The position numbers and the translations under genes were made by a program. 34,797 nucleotides of DNA from an uncultured Bacteroidota bacterium (GTDB taxonomy: Bacteria; Bacteroidota; Bacteroidia; Flavobacteriales; Flavobacteriaceae). Of the stretch, positions 17,995 to 28,907 are shown piece after piece (the stretch's first letter is position 1; each line of letters opens with the position of its first letter). The notes under the pieces are model-generated. The model did not search any database. It was not told the DNA's origin and saw only the letters and a program-made list of their open reading frames with translations. The stretch covers positions 1 through 34,797 of the forward strand of contig CAKZOC010000272.1 of the NCBI GenBank assembly GCA_937136025.1. The letters are read 5' to 3'.

Positions 17995-18297
17995 GGCACA
18001 AACAGGTTTGATGTGTTTGACAATCCGAAATTTCACGGAGGAGATTCGCCCTTTCGTTACAGGGATCTTTTGAAGCGGCTTTTGAAATGGCAAGCTGGGG
18101 GCGAAGCCCCTCCCCATAATTAATTTAAGGCTTCGAGCTGCATTTTCCTTTCACTCCTCCAGGGACTCATTCGACCTGTGGTTACAGGGTGTGGGTCCGC
18201 TTCAAAGGAAGTGTATAGATCCATTTCTAAGCAGATTTAACACCGGAGTCTGGTTAAAACGATATTCCCATTACTTTTGTATTTCAAATCGACTGGA
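17995..18297. other. Long non-coding stretch with nested inverted and direct repeats
   Basis: No gene is supported in this 303-base gap. It holds several repeats. GGAGGAG at 18037-18043 can pair with CTCCTCC at 18154-18160. CTTTTGAAGCGG at 18067-18078 can pair with CCGCTTCAAAGG at 18197-18208 (one G-T pair). GTTACAGGG occurs at 18056-18064 and again at 18181-18189. A tight hairpin GGGGC-GAA-GCCCC lies at 18098-18110. The two long pairings interleave, so they cannot both form as simple nested stems. No T tract follows the hairpin. Possible readings are a structured RNA, a decayed small mobile repeat, or chance; I cannot choose. Confidence 0.4.
18272..18279 (+). promoter_or_regulatory. Promoter -7 element for maeB
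   Basis: TACTTTTG matches TAnnTTTG exactly. CTG at 18250-18252, 19 bases upstream, stands in for the TTG. The element overlaps an in-frame TTG at 18277, so translation cannot plausibly begin there; the ATG at 18298 is chosen for maeB. Confidence 0.65.
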
Positions 18298-20595
18298 ATG
18301 AGTAAAGAAACCAAAAGGCGACAGGCACTGATATATCATGCAAAACCCCAACCGGGTAAAATAGCGGTTGTTCCCACAAAACCCTACAGTACCCAACGGG
18401 ATCTCGCCCTGGCGTATTCTCCCGGAGTAGCGGAGCCTTGTAAGGAGATCCACAGAGATGTCAACGAGGTCTATAGATACACGGCCAAAGGCAATATTGT
18501 CGCTGTGATTTCGAATGGCACGGCTGTACTGGGTCTTGGGGACATTGGTCCGGAGGCCTCAAAACCGGTGATGGAAGGCAAGTGTTTGTTGTTTAAGATT
18601 TTTGCAGATATCGACGGAATAGATATTGAACTGGACACTAAGGATGTGGATACGTTTGTCGAAACTGTCAAGACAATGGCTCCTACCTTTGGAGGGATAA
18701 ACCTGGAGGATATTAAGGCACCTGAAGCCTTTGAAATAGAGCGGCGCCTGAAGGAAGAACTCGACATTCCGGTTATGCACGACGACCAGCACGGTACTGC
18801 CATTATTTCTGCGGCAGCTCTTTTGAATGCGCTGGAGCTCGCAGGCAAGGATATTGGAGAGGTTCGGATTGTCATTAGCGGTGCCGGCGCGGCCGCGATT
18901 TCCTGTACCCGTCTGTATAAGGCTTTTGGGGCCAATGCGGCTCATATTCTTATGCTGGACAGTAAAGGAGTTATTCGCAAAGACCGGGATAATCTCACCC
19001 CTGAGAAATTAGAATTCGCAACAGATCTGAAAATGGATACCCTGGAAGAAGCCCTTGTAGGGGCTGATGTCTTTATCGGGCTTTCCGTGGCCGATATCAT
19101 GACGCCGGAAATGCTGTTGTCCATGTCCGAAAACCCCATAGTCTTTGCAATGGCTAATCCGGATCCCGAAATCAACTACGACCTGGCGGTGCGTACGCGT
19201 CAGGATATCATAATGGCTACGGGCCGGTCGGACCATCCAAACCAGGTGAATAATGTGCTCGGCTTCCCATTTATTTTCAGGGGAGCGCTGGACGTGCGTG
19301 CCACCAAAATCAATGAGGCCATGAAAATGGCTGCGGTTAAAGCCCTGGCAAATCTCGCCAAAGAGTCCGTGCCGGAACAGGTGAACATTGTCTATGGGGA
19401 AACCCGACTGGCCTTTGGACGCGATTATATCATTCCGAAACCTTTCGATCCGAGATTGATATCGGAAATCCCCCCGGCAGTGGCTAAAGCGGCGATGGAA
19501 AGTGGAGTCGCCCGGGAACCCATTACCGATTGGGATCGTTATGAAACCGAATTGCTCGTCCGCTCCGGCGATGAAAAGAAGGTCATGCGAATGTTGATGA
19601 ATCGGGCCAAGGGAAAACCCAAGCGCATCGTTTTTGCTGAGGCAGACCAACTCGACGTACTCAAAACAGCCCAGATTGCCTACGAGGAGGGAATTGCCCA
19701 CCCCATCCTTCTCGGGAACCGAATCCTTATCGAAAGCCTCATGCGTGAACTCGAGTTCGATGCAGAGATTCCGATCATCGATAATTTTGGTCCTGAATCA
19801 CTGGACAAACGCCAGCACTACGCGGAACGATACTGGAAGGGGCGCAGTCGAAAGGGAACAACCCTGTACGGGGCTAATTTAAAAATGCGACAGCGCAACT
19901 ACTTTGGGGCCATGATGGTTTTGGAGGGCGAGGCTGATGGCATGATCTCCGGATATACCCGTGCTTATCCCACCGTAGTCAAGCCTATTTTGGAGGTTAT
20001 CGGACGGGCAACTGACGTAACCCGGGCTGCCACGGTGCACATTATGATTACCCCAAAAGGGCCTTACTTTTTGGCCGATACTTCCATCATTATAGATCCG
20101 ACAGCTGAGGAACTTGCGGCCATCGCACGGATGACGGCAAACCTCGCCGTGGCTTTTGGTTTTGAACCGGTGCTGGCCCTGCTGTCGTACACAAATTTTG
20201 GATCTTCGGATCATCCCAACGCCCGCAAAGTTGCAAGGGCTGTGGAGATCCTCCATGAGCAATACCCGGAACTGCAGGTCGATGGGGAGATTCAGGCAGA
20301 TTTTGCACTGAATCGGGAAATGAATCAAAATAAATTTCCCTTTTCGCGCCTGGTGGGCAGAAAAGTCAACACCCTTATTTTTCCGAACCTGGAATCTGCG
20401 AATATTACGTATAAATTGCTCAAAGAACTCTATGGAGCGGAGACTATCGGGCCAATCATGCTGGGCCTCCGCAAGGCGGTCCACGTGATACCCATGGGTG
20501 CTTCTGTGGAAGAAATGGTCAATATGACGGCGGTTGCGGTTATCGATGCCCAGGAGCGCGAGAAGCGAAAACAGGCTCATATCAGCGACACTTGA
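18298..20595 (+). CDS. maeB: NADP-dependent malic enzyme with C-terminal phosphotransacetylase-like domain
   Basis: This 765-residue enzyme decarboxylates malate to pyruvate with reduction of NAD(P). The malic domain shows YSPGVAEPC (40-48), the catalytic lysine region VMEGK (91-95), metal ligands around Glu137-Asp138 and Asp162 (HDDQHG), and the nucleotide-binding SGAGAAA (194-200). From about residue 430 a phosphotransacetylase-like domain follows, ending [19 protein letters not shown]. In the large bacterial malic enzymes this domain is regulatory and not a catalyst. The reading frame extends upstream to a TTG at 18277, but that codon lies inside the promoter element, so the ATG at 18298 (MSKETKRRQ) is preferred. 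ruvA follows after 43 bases. Confidence 0.97.
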   Translation: MSKETKRRQALIYHAKPQPGKIAVVPTKPYSTQRDLALAYSPGVAEPCKEIHRDVNEVYRYTAKGNIVAVISNGTAVLGLGDIGPEASKPVMEGKCLLFKIFADIDGIDIELDTKDVDTFVETVKTMAPTFGGINLEDIKAPEAFEIERRLKEELDIPVMHDDQHGTAIISAAALLNALELAGKDIGEVRIVISGAGAAAISCTRLYKAFGANAAHILMLDSKGVIRKDRDNLTPEKLEFATDLKMDTLEEALVGADVFIGLSVADIMTPEMLLSMSENPIVFAMANPDPEINYDLAVRTRQDIIMATGRSDHPNQVNNVLGFPFIFRGALDVRATKINEAMKMAAVKALANLAKESVPEQVNIVYGETRLAFGRDYIIPKPFDPRLISEIPPAVAKAAMESGVAREPITDWDRYETELLVRSGDEKKVMRMLMNRAKGKPKRIVFAEADQLDVLKTAQIAYEEGIAHPILLGNRILIESLMRELEFDAEIPIIDNFGPESLDKRQHYAERYWKGRSRKGTTLYGANLKMRQRNYFGAMMVLEGEADGMISGYTRAYPTVVKPILEVIGRATDVTRAATVHIMITPKGPYFLADTSIIIDPTAEELAAIARMTANLAVAFGFEPVLALLSYTNFGSSDHPNARKVARAVEILHEQYPELQVDGEIQADFALNREMNQNKFPFSRLVGRKVNTLIFPNLESANITYKLLKELYGAETIGPIMLGLRKAVHVIPMGASVEEMVNMTAVAVIDAQEREKRKQAHISDT

Positions 20596-20638
20596 GGGAT
20601 ATCCCAATAGGAAAACAATCTATTAATCCATACAAATC

Positions 20639-21220
20639 ATGATTCATCACCTGACCGGAAAACTCATTGAGAAACACCCTACGCACGTAGTGATCGAGTG
20701 TGCCGGGGTGGGCTATTTCGTGAATATTTCGCTCAATACTTTTGAAGCACTCCCGGACGAGGAACACCTGCGAATTCTCACCTATCTTCAGGTAAGGGAA
20801 GATGCCCATATTCTCTTTGGCTTCTACAGTCCGGCCGAACGTGAGATATTCAAGTTACTCATCTCGGTTTCCGGAATTGGAACCAGCACGGCCCGAACCA
20901 TGCTTTCCTCCATGACCCCCGCCCAGATAAGAGATGCCATTGCCGGGGAAAATGTACCCGCAATACAGTCCGTTAAGGGCATTGGGGCCAAAACGGCTCA
21001 GCGTGTTATTCTCGACTTAAGAGATAAGATTCTGAAAGTTTACGACCTCGATGAAGTTTCCCCTGAATCAGGCAATACAAATAAGGAAGAAGCGTTATCT
21101 GCATTAGAGGTTCTTGGTTTTGCCCGTAAGGGGGCGGAAAAGACCGTAGATGCGGTTTTGCGCCAGGATCCTGCACTAAGCGTAGAGGGTATTATTAAAA
21201 GTGCGCTTAAAAATTTGTAA
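20639..21220 (+). CDS. ruvA: Holliday junction DNA-binding protein RuvA
   Basis: This 193-residue protein binds the four-way junction and loads RuvB. An N-terminal OB-fold (about 1-63) is followed by two helix-hairpin-helix motifs, SVSGIGTST (76-84) and SVKGIGAKT (111-119). A flexible linker then leads to the C-terminal RuvB-contacting domain, about residues 147-193 (KEEALSALEVLGF). Length is normal. It lies directly before sprA, with only five bases between the stop and the sprA start codon; to my memory the ruvA-sprA pairing is common in Flavobacteriia. Confidence 0.98.
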   Translation: MIHHLTGKLIEKHPTHVVIECAGVGYFVNISLNTFEALPDEEHLRILTYLQVREDAHILFGFYSPAEREIFKLLISVSGIGTSTARTMLSSMTPAQIRDAIAGENVPAIQSVKGIGAKTAQRVILDLRDKILKVYDLDEVSPESGNTNKEEALSALEVLGFARKGAEKTVDAVLRQDPALSVEGIIKSALKNL

Positions 21221-21225
21221 ATCGT

Positions 21226-24200
21226 TTGAAAACAGGGGCATCTAATTTTTTCAGATCCTTTTGCAAACCGTTTTTCTCCCTGATTTTTATGCTTCTCACC
21301 TTCGTAGGGACGGTAAGAGGGCAGGAAATCGAACCGACTGAGGCAGATTCCGTTCAAACCGGGGTCGCGCTGGGGAGGTTACGTATGGAGAATCCGGAGA
21401 GCATTATTTCCAAATATACCTATGACCCAAATCTGGATCGGTATATTTACACGGAAACTGTGGGGGAATACGACATATCCTACCCCATCATCCTCACCCC
21501 GGAACAATATTTGGAATTAATCCGTCAGGAGGATATCAAATCCTATTTCAAGCAAAAGATGGATGCCTTTTCAGGCAAAAAGGAGGGTAGCGAAGAAGCC
21601 CGAAAGAATCTCCTTCCCAATTTCTATGTCAACAGCAGTTTTTTTGAAACGATATTTGGAGGTAATTCCATCGAGGTAGTTCCTCAGGGTTCCGTCGCCA
21701 TGGATCTCGGAGTGATCTGGCAGAAAAACGACAATCCGGCCCTCTCTCCCCGAAACCGAACCAATCTCGCCTTTGATTTTGACCAGCGCATTAGTCTGAG
21801 TATGCTCGGGAAGATTGGTGAACGGCTTCAGGTCTCTGCCCAATACGATACCGAGGCCACTTTTGATTTCCAGAATTTGATAAAGCTGGATTACACCCCC
21901 ACGGAGGACGATATCATTCAGAAAATTGAGGTGGGAAATGTCAATATGCCTCTGAACAGTTCCCTGGTTACGGGTGCCCAGAGTCTTTTTGGTGTGAAAA
22001 CCCAACTCCAATTTGGCCGTACGACAGTGACTGCCGTATTTTCCGAACAGCGGTCCCAGAACAATACAGTCGTGGCTCAGGGTGGTGGAACCCTCAATGA
22101 ATACGAGCTCACCGCTTTGGATTACGATGAAGACCGACACTTTTTCCTGGCCCAGTACTTCAGGGATCGGTACGATGTGGCCCTCGAGGATTACCCCTTT
22201 ATCAGAAGTCAGGTGCAGATTACACGACTCGAGGTTTGGGTAACCAACCGGAGTCAACAGACCCAGAATGTCCGGAATCTCGTCGGTATTCAGGATTTAG
22301 GTGAAACGACTCCTGAAAATACCCGAATCGGGCGATTGGGCGGAGCCCCTCCTGATTTCTTCAACCCCATTGGAGCGAATCCGGATCTGCCGCGAAATGG
22401 GGCCAACGATTACGATCCTGCCCTGATAGACAATGGAGGCGTCCTCACCGGGGATGTCCGGGACATTGCTACGGTTGATAATGCCTTTCAGATTCCCGGG
22501 GGCTATCCGGCGAATCAAGGCTTTGACTATGCCATTCTTGAGAACGCCCGTAAGCTGGAGCCGATTCGGGATTACACCTTTGATACGCAATTGGGGTATA
22601 TTTCCCTGAACCAGAGACTCAGTAACGATGAGGTTTTGGGGGTTGCTTTTCAATATACGCTTAACGGGGAGGTTTTTCAGGTCGGAGAATTTGCGAACGG
22701 TGGGATAGATGCCACCACCGTGGATCCGGGTGTAGAGGTACAAGTCAACAATAACACCCTGGTGGTGAAGTTGCTTAAAAGTAATATTACCAATGTATCG
22801 GATCCGATCTGGGACCTGATGATGAAAAACATCTATGCCACGGGGGCATTTCAGCTGGCCGAAGATGACTTTAAACTAAACATTCTCTATAACGATCCCA
22901 CGCCCCGAAATTATATTACTCCGGTAGACCCTGATGCGGGCTGGCCGAATACGCCCAAGCCCCTGGAAGAGCGAATCCTCCTGGATGTGTTCAATCTGGA
23001 CCGCCTCAATGTTTACAACGATGTGCAACCCGGAGGGGATGGTTTCTTTGATTACGTACCCGGGATCACCGTAAACCCACAGAACGGACTGATCATCTTT
23101 ACGAAGGTAGAACCGTTTGGATCCTATCTTTTTGAACTCCTCGGAGGCGGGGATTACGATCTTCCGGATGATCAGGGATACAATCCCAATCAGCAGAAGT
23201 ACGTGTTTAGAAATATGTATATCCAGACCAAGGCGGCCTCCCTTCAGGACGCTGAGAAGAATAGATTTCGACTCAAAGGACAGTATAAATCGCAGAGTGG
23301 TGGGGGAATTCCCATTGGGGCTTTTAATGTGCCTCAGGGTTCGGTGCGCGTCACCGCCGGGGGCCGGCAACTTCAGGAGGGTATCGATTATACGGTAAAT
23401 TACCAGGCGGGAACCGTTCAAATACTCGACCCCAGTCTTCAGGCTTCCAATGTTCCCATCAATATCTCTGTGGAGAACAATGCTGTTTTCGGACAACAGA
23501 CCCGAAGGTATACCGCTATTAATCTCGAACACCAGTTCAATGAGAATTTTGTGCTGGGAGGAACGCTGCTGAATCTCAATGAACGCCCCCTGACCCAAAA
23601 AGCGAATTTTGGAGTAGAGCCGGTGAATAATTCCGTTTTTGATCTGTATGGAAATTATTCCACAGAAGTGCCGTTTTTGACCCGGGTAGCGAATATGCTG
23701 CCCAATGTGGATACGGACGTGCCTTCAAACGTTTCTCTCCGGGGGGAAGTAGCTTTCCTGCAACCCAATTCTCCGAAAAATTCCGATTTTCAAGGGGAAA
23801 CAACAGCTTATCTCGACGATTTCGAAGGCGCCCAGGCGCTTATCGATATCCGCGGTTTTCTCGGATGGAGCCTGGCCAGTACTCCTGTGGAATTTCTGGA
23901 CGAAGGCGAGCAGGGCCTGGAAGCCGGATTTGAGCGGGCCAAGATGTCCTGGTATACTATAGACCCTATTTTTTATACCAATCAGCGTCCGACCGGAATC
24001 ACCGATGATGACCTTTCCACTAATGCTACCCGAAGGATTTTTATAGATGAGGTCTTCCCTCAGGTCGATATTGCCCAGGGGCAGACTACGGTACAAAACA
24101 CTCTGGATATCGCCTATTATCCGGATCAGAAAGGGCCCTATAACGCGAATCCGAATTTCCCGGGGGAATCTGCGGGTGAGAAATGGGGAGGTGTTATGCG

Positions 24201-27200
24201 CTCGTTGAGCAGTACGAATTTCGAGCAGTCCAATGTGGAATTTATCCAGTTTTGGGTGTTGGATCCCTTTGTGGATGGAGAGGCCACGGGCCCCGGGGAA
24301 CTCGTGATCAACCTTGGGAATATCACGGAGGATATCCTGCCCGACGGTCGGAAACAATATGAAAACGGGCTGCCGGGAGTCAATTCCAACGAATTGGTGA
24401 CATCCACGGTTTGGGGACAGGTACCCGCTACCCAGGCCCTGGTATATGCCTTTGATGCCCAGGAAGCCAACCGGGCCCTGCAGGACATCGGGTTGGACGG
24501 ATTGGATGACGCGGCAGAGGCCAGCCTAGGATATAACGGTCCTCCTGAGGATCCTGCCTTAGATAATTACACCTATTATCTGAATCGGGAAGGTGGAATC
24601 CTGGAACGCTATATCGATTTTAACAACACCCAGGGAAACTCCCCTGTGGCCGTGACCAATACAGACCGGGGAAATACGACACTTCCCGATGTGGAGGATG
24701 TAGACAGGGACCTGACGATGAACACGGTAGACAGCTATTACGAATACCGCATCCCGATCCGGCCGGGAATTTCCGTGGAGGACCGCTATGTGACCGATAT
24801 TCGAGAAGGTCTCACCACAAACCTTCCCAATGGTTCGCAGCTGAATTATCGCTGGATACAATACAAGATTCCACTGAGTGACTTTACCGACGCCATTGGG
24901 GGAATCGCAGATTTTCGATCCATCAGCTTTATGAGGATGTACACTACCGGTTTTCCAAGCCCTCTGGTGTTGCGTTTTGCTACGCTGGACCTGGTTCGCG
25001 GAGACTGGAGGACCTATACCCGGAGTCTGCAGACGAGTGAAGATCCGCCCGAAGATGATGCGACCTCTTTAGATGTGAATACCGTCAATATTGAAGAGAA
25101 CAACGCTCGTATTCCAATACCTTATGTGTTGCCCCCGGGTGTATTGAGGGAACAACTCAATAACAACAACACCATAGTCCGGCAGAATGAACAATCCCTT
25201 TCGCTGGTTGTAGAGAATCTGGAGCCTCAGGACTCCCGTGGGGTATTCAAAAATGTCAATATTGACCTGCGGCAATACGAGCGTATCAAAATGTTTCTGC
25301 ATGCCGAAAAACTTATCGCTTCCGATCCGTATACCGATACGGAATCTGCTGTCGCTTTTTTGCGAATAGGAACGGATTTTTCCGAGAATTTCTATCAGTT
25401 GGAGGTCCCGCTATCCTTTACAGATTTCTCTGCCAGGTCTCCGGAACAAATCTGGCCTTCGATCAACAATCTCGATGTGGCTCTTGACGATATGAAAAAA
25501 GTGAAGTCCAAAGGTATCTCCGATCAGACCCTGGGCCAGATCACGTATTATGAAATTCAGGACGGAGAAGCCGTTGTAGTGGATGAATTTGCACCCCGAC
25601 AAGCGGGGCAGGTGCGTATTGGTATACGGGGAAATCCATCTCTGGGAAGTATCCGCAGTGCGATGATCGGAGTCAAGAATATCGACAACGTCCCCTTGAG
25701 AACGGAAGTCTGGTTTAACGAATTACGACTGGCGGGACTGTCCAACGATGGAGGGTGGGCCGCTGTGGCATCCCTGGATGCGAACATGGCGGACTTTGCC
25801 AATGTTTCGGCCACAGGGAATACTTCCACTTCCGGATTTGGTGCCATCGATCAGCGACCCAACGAGCGTTTGCGCGAAGATATGGTCTCCTATGGTGTGG
25901 TGACCAACGTGGAAATCGGAAAGCTTTTCCCCGGGAAATGGGGCTTGCAAATTCCCTTTAATTATGGGATTTCCGAACAACTCATCACCCCGGAATTCGA
26001 TCCTGTGTACGACGACCTCAGGTTACAGGACCGCATCGATGCTGCAGAAACGGTCGAAGAAGCAGACGCCATACTGGAGCAGGCTGAAGACTACACCAAA
26101 CGGACCAGCGTAAACTTTATCGGGGTGCGTAAAAACAGATCTGAAGAAGCGGAAGAGAACTTTTTTGATATCGAGAATTTCACCTTTAACTACTCCTATA
26201 ACGAGACGAACCACCGGGATTTTGAGGTAGCTGAACTAAAAGATCAGAGTGTTCGGGCGGGGATGATTTATAACCACAATTTCAAGCCGGTAACCGTGGA
26301 GCCTTTTGCTAAAAACGACTCTATTCTCAACGGCAGCTACTGGCAATGGTTAAAAGATTTCAACCTAAACCTGCTTCCCACGAGTGTTTCAGTCCAATCC
26401 GATGTCAACCGACAATTCAATCAGCAACGCTTCAGGGATGTTCTCGAACCCGGGGTAGAGAGTCTGGAGTTACCCCTTTTGCAACAGCGGAATTATCTCT
26501 TTAACTGGCAATACACCCTTAACTATGCGATCACCAAATCTTTGAGAGTCAACCTGACGGCTGCCAACAACAACATTATCCGGAATTATTTTGCAGACCC
26601 GGGCAATCCGTTTTCGCAAATCGACCAGGATCTCAACGTATGGGATGGCTTTTTCGATACCGGAGAGGCGAACCGGCACGCCCAACAGATGCAGTTGAAT
26701 TACGAACTTCCATTTAGTAAGATTCCCATCCTGGATTTTATCAACGCCCAGTATACGTATACCAGTAATTTCGAATGGCAAAGGGGAGGGGATGCCTTGA
26801 ATCTGGCTGTGGCTAAGGAGCAGAATCCCGGCGTTCCGGAAGATCAATTGGTCCTGCCCTCCATAAATTCAGTTCAAAACGCGAACACCCATAGCCTCAC
26901 CGCGACCCTGACCATGCAACGGCTTTACGACCGGCTTGGACTCAAAAAAACGGGAGGTAAAGCGACGAACCAGATCGCAGCCCCGAGAAGCCGACCTGGA
27001 GATTCAGGGGAAGAAGGGGCGGCAAAGCCCCCTAAGAAAACCTCTAAACTGGCCAATGTTGGAATCGATATTCTCACAATGGTCAAGCGCTTAAATATCA
27101 ATTACCTCGAGAATAATGGCTCAGTGCTCCCCGGATATACGCAGTCTGTGGGCTTTATCGGCACGACAAAACCCACCCTCGGTTTTGTTTTCGGAAGTCA

Positions 27201-28401
27201 GGCGGATGTCCGCTTTGAGGCGGCCCGAAACGGATGGCTGACCGATTTTCAGGAATTCAACCAACAGTTTATTCGACGTACCAATAAGCAGCTCAGTCTT
27301 ACCGCTACCGCCCTTCCTGTTCCCGAACTGACCATCGACCTGCTGGCCGAACGACAATTTTCGAGTTCCAGGAGAGAGAATTTCCGTATTGAAGATGGGG
27401 ATTATATCGCCTTGACTCCCAATACTTTTGGCACCTTCAGCATTTCCACTATTATGATTGGGACCGCTTTTTCGAGTAGTGATGAATTTGATTCTGCAAC
27501 CTTTGAGACCTTTAAGGAGAACAGACTCGCGGTGGCCAACAGATTACAGGCCGAAGGCAACCTCCCGGATACGGGTCGTGATGAGGAGGGGTTTCCAAAC
27601 CTCTATGGCAAGACCAGTCAGGACGTCTTATTGCCCTCCTTTTTTGCGGCTTATACCGGAAAAGACCCGGAGAAGGTCAACCTGGGCGCTTTCCGTGATA
27701 TCCCGTTGCCGAACTGGAATATTAAATACACCGGACTGATGAAGAATAAATGGTTCCGGAAGAAATTCAAACGTTTTTCACTCAGCCATGGATATCGGGC
27801 CGCTTATAGCATTAATTCCTTCCAGACCAACCTGGAACGGGATCAGTTGATCGGCTCCGGCGAGGATCCCCTCAATCCGGAAACGGGAGACCTCTTACCG
27901 GAGAATATCATCAATAATGTCGTGCTAAACGATGCGTTCAACCCCTTGATTCGAGTGGATTTCGAGATGCAGAATAGTTTGAGTGTTCTGGCAGAGGTAC
28001 GCACAGACCGCGCCCTATCCATGTCCTTTGACAACAACCTGCTCACAGAAATCAATGGAAGGGAGTACTCTGTGGGGCTCGGATACCGGATTCGGGATGT
28101 CAATTTTGTAACGCGTATTGGGGGGGAGCGGACCCGGCTCAAAGGAGACCTGAATTTTAAGGCCGATGTGAGTCTGCGCGACAACATCACCATAATCAGA
28201 AATCTGGACCTGGACAACAATCAGGTAACCTCCGGCCAGAATTTGTTATCGATCAAGTTTACGATCGATTACGCGCTTACCAAGAGTCTGAACGCCCTGT
28301 TTTTTTACGACCACAACTTCTCACAGTTTGCCGTCTCAACGGCCTTTCCACAAACCACAATCAATACCGGCTTTACCCTGCGGTATAATTTTGGAAATTA
28401 A
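21226..28401 (+). CDS. sprA: Type IX secretion system outer membrane translocon SprA
   Basis: This 2391-residue protein is the giant beta-barrel channel of the type IX secretion system, needed for gliding motility and for export of proteins with C-terminal sorting signals. The N-terminus has a signal peptide, about residues 1-33, ending near TVRGQE. The mature protein is rich in alternating beta strands and asparagine, and the last residues (GFTLRYNFGN) form a typical barrel-closing strand. The family-conserved N-terminal region is readable, including SVAMDLGVIWQKNDNP and QVSAQYDTEATFDFQNLIK. The only suitable start is a TTG at 21226: the first internal Met would cut the signal peptide. A short Pro/Lys/Gly-rich loop lies near residues 1910-1940. 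It probably shares a transcript with ruvA. Confidence 0.97.
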   Translation: MKTGASNFFRSFCKPFFSLIFMLLTFVGTVRGQEIEPTEADSVQTGVALGRLRMENPESIISKYTYDPNLDRYIYTETVGEYDISYPIILTPEQYLELIRQEDIKSYFKQKMDAFSGKKEGSEEARKNLLPNFYVNSSFFETIFGGNSIEVVPQGSVAMDLGVIWQKNDNPALSPRNRTNLAFDFDQRISLSMLGKIGERLQVSAQYDTEATFDFQNLIKLDYTPTEDDIIQKIEVGNVNMPLNSSLVTGAQSLFGVKTQLQFGRTTVTAVFSEQRSQNNTVVAQGGGTLNEYELTALDYDEDRHFFLAQYFRDRYDVALEDYPFIRSQVQITRLEVWVTNRSQQTQNVRNLVGIQDLGETTPENTRIGRLGGAPPDFFNPIGANPDLPRNGANDYDPALIDNGGVLTGDVRDIATVDNAFQIPGGYPANQGFDYAILENARKLEPIRDYTFDTQLGYISLNQRLSNDEVLGVAFQYTLNGEVFQVGEFANGGIDATTVDPGVEVQVNNNTLVVKLLKSNITNVSDPIWDLMMKNIYATGAFQLAEDDFKLNILYNDPTPRNYITPVDPDAGWPNTPKPLEERILLDVFNLDRLNVYNDVQPGGDGFFDYVPGITVNPQNGLIIFTKVEPFGSYLFELLGGGDYDLPDDQGYNPNQQKYVFRNMYIQTKAASLQDAEKNRFRLKGQYKSQSGGGIPIGAFNVPQGSVRVTAGGRQLQEGIDYTVNYQAGTVQILDPSLQASNVPINISVENNAVFGQQTRRYTAINLEHQFNENFVLGGTLLNLNERPLTQKANFGVEPVNNSVFDLYGNYSTEVPFLTRVANMLPNVDTDVPSNVSLRGEVAFLQPNSPKNSDFQGETTAYLDDFEGAQALIDIRGFLGWSLASTPVEFLDEGEQGLEAGFERAKMSWYTIDPIFYTNQRPTGITDDDLSTNATRRIFIDEVFPQVDIAQGQTTVQNTLDIAYYPDQKGPYNANPNFPGESAGEKWGGVMRSLSSTNFEQSNVEFIQFWVLDPFVDGEATGPGELVINLGNITEDILPDGRKQYENGLPGVNSNELVTSTVWGQVPATQALVYAFDAQEANRALQDIGLDGLDDAAEASLGYNGPPEDPALDNYTYYLNREGGILERYIDFNNTQGNSPVAVTNTDRGNTTLPDVEDVDRDLTMNTVDSYYEYRIPIRPGISVEDRYVTDIREGLTTNLPNGSQLNYRWIQYKIPLSDFTDAIGGIADFRSISFMRMYTTGFPSPLVLRFATLDLVRGDWRTYTRSLQTSEDPPEDDATSLDVNTVNIEENNARIPIPYVLPPGVLREQLNNNNTIVRQNEQSLSLVVENLEPQDSRGVFKNVNIDLRQYERIKMFLHAEKLIASDPYTDTESAVAFLRIGTDFSENFYQLEVPLSFTDFSARSPEQIWPSINNLDVALDDMKKVKSKGISDQTLGQITYYEIQDGEAVVVDEFAPRQAGQVRIGIRGNPSLGSIRSAMIGVKNIDNVPLRTEVWFNELRLAGLSNDGGWAAVASLDANMADFANVSATGNTSTSGFGAIDQRPNERLREDMVSYGVVTNVEIGKLFPGKWGLQIPFNYGISEQLITPEFDPVYDDLRLQDRIDAAETVEEADAILEQAEDYTKRTSVNFIGVRKNRSEEAEENFFDIENFTFNYSYNETNHRDFEVAELKDQSVRAGMIYNHNFKPVTVEPFAKNDSILNGSYWQWLKDFNLNLLPTSVSVQSDVNRQFNQQRFRDVLEPGVESLELPLLQQRNYLFNWQYTLNYAITKSLRVNLTAANNNIIRNYFADPGNPFSQIDQDLNVWDGFFDTGEANRHAQQMQLNYELPFSKIPILDFINAQYTYTSNFEWQRGGDALNLAVAKEQNPGVPEDQLVLPSINSVQNANTHSLTATLTMQRLYDRLGLKKTGGKATNQIAAPRSRPGDSGEEGAAKPPKKTSKLANVGIDILTMVKRLNINYLENNGSVLPGYTQSVGFIGTTKPTLGFVFGSQADVRFEAARNGWLTDFQEFNQQFIRRTNKQLSLTATALPVPELTIDLLAERQFSSSRRENFRIEDGDYIALTPNTFGTFSISTIMIGTAFSSSDEFDSATFETFKENRLAVANRLQAEGNLPDTGRDEEGFPNLYGKTSQDVLLPSFFAAYTGKDPEKVNLGAFRDIPLPNWNIKYTGLMKNKWFRKKFKRFSLSHGYRAAYSINSFQTNLERDQLIGSGEDPLNPETGDLLPENIINNVVLNDAFNPLIRVDFEMQNSLSVLAEVRTDRALSMSFDNNLLTEINGREYSVGLGYRIRDVNFVTRIGGERTRLKGDLNFKADVSLRDNITIIRNLDLDNNQVTSGQNLLSIKFTIDYALTKSLNALFFYDHNFSQFAVSTAFPQTTINTGFTLRYNFGN

Positions 28402-28469
28402 GAAAGGTCCCGTTTCAGGGGGAATCGGGGCGTTCAAGCCCTGCGCATCCGCCTTTTTTATCTTCAGAG

Positions 28470-28500
28470 TTGTCACCTACAGGATGAAAAACTACATTTG
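28470..28500 (+). promoter_or_regulatory. Promoter for gcvH
   Basis: TTG at 28470-28472 and TACATTTG at 28493-28500 are separated by exactly 20 bases, an ideal match to the Bacteroidota -33/-7 consensus. The ATG of gcvH follows 26 bases after the -7 element. Confidence 0.75.
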
Positions 28501-28526
28501 TCAGGCAAGCTAAATTTCAAGACAAT

Positions 28527-28907
28527 ATGAACATACCTGCCGAACTGAAATACACCAAGGACCACGAATGGATCAAGATAGATGGCGACATTGCCACTAT
28601 TGGGATTACGGATTTTGCCCAGGGCGAACTGGGAGACATCGTTTATGTAGAAGTTGAAACTGTAGATGAGACCCTGGATCGGGAAGAAGTCTTTGGAACC
28701 GTTGAAGCGGTGAAGACCGTCTCAGATCTGTTCTTGCCCGTCAGTGGCGAAATCCTCGAATTCAACGAGGATTTAGAAGCGGAGCCCGAAAAAGTAAATG
28801 AAGACCCCTATGGCGCAGGGTGGATGGTTCGGGTTAAAATGTCCGATGCTTCTGAAGTGGAAGACCTGCTGGACGCCGAGGCCTATAAGGAGCTGATCGG
28901 TGGCTGA
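28527..28907 (+). CDS. gcvH: Glycine cleavage system H protein
   Basis: This 126-residue lipoyl carrier shuttles the aminomethyl group between the P, T and L proteins of the glycine cleavage system. The lipoylation site is Lys63 in the motif [10 protein letters not shown], preceded by the typical EVFGTVE strand. Length and the opening segment KYTKDHEWI are standard. None of the other glycine cleavage genes is in this window, which is usual in this group. The gene has its own promoter and overlaps the next gene by eight bases. Confidence 0.98.
   Translation: MNIPAELKYTKDHEWIKIDGDIATIGITDFAQGELGDIVYVEVETVDETLDREEVFGTVEAVKTVSDLFLPVSGEILEFNEDLEAEPEKVNEDPYGAGWMVRVKMSDASEVEDLLDAEAYKELIGG

Noticed and set aside
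21571..24488. Several long minus-strand frames inside sprA
   Set aside because: They overlap one another and an intact, well-recognised gene; no start context or family match.
28402..28465. Terminator after sprA
   Set aside because: A GGGC/GCCC pairing and a later T run are present but the stem is four base pairs and the T run is not adjacent.
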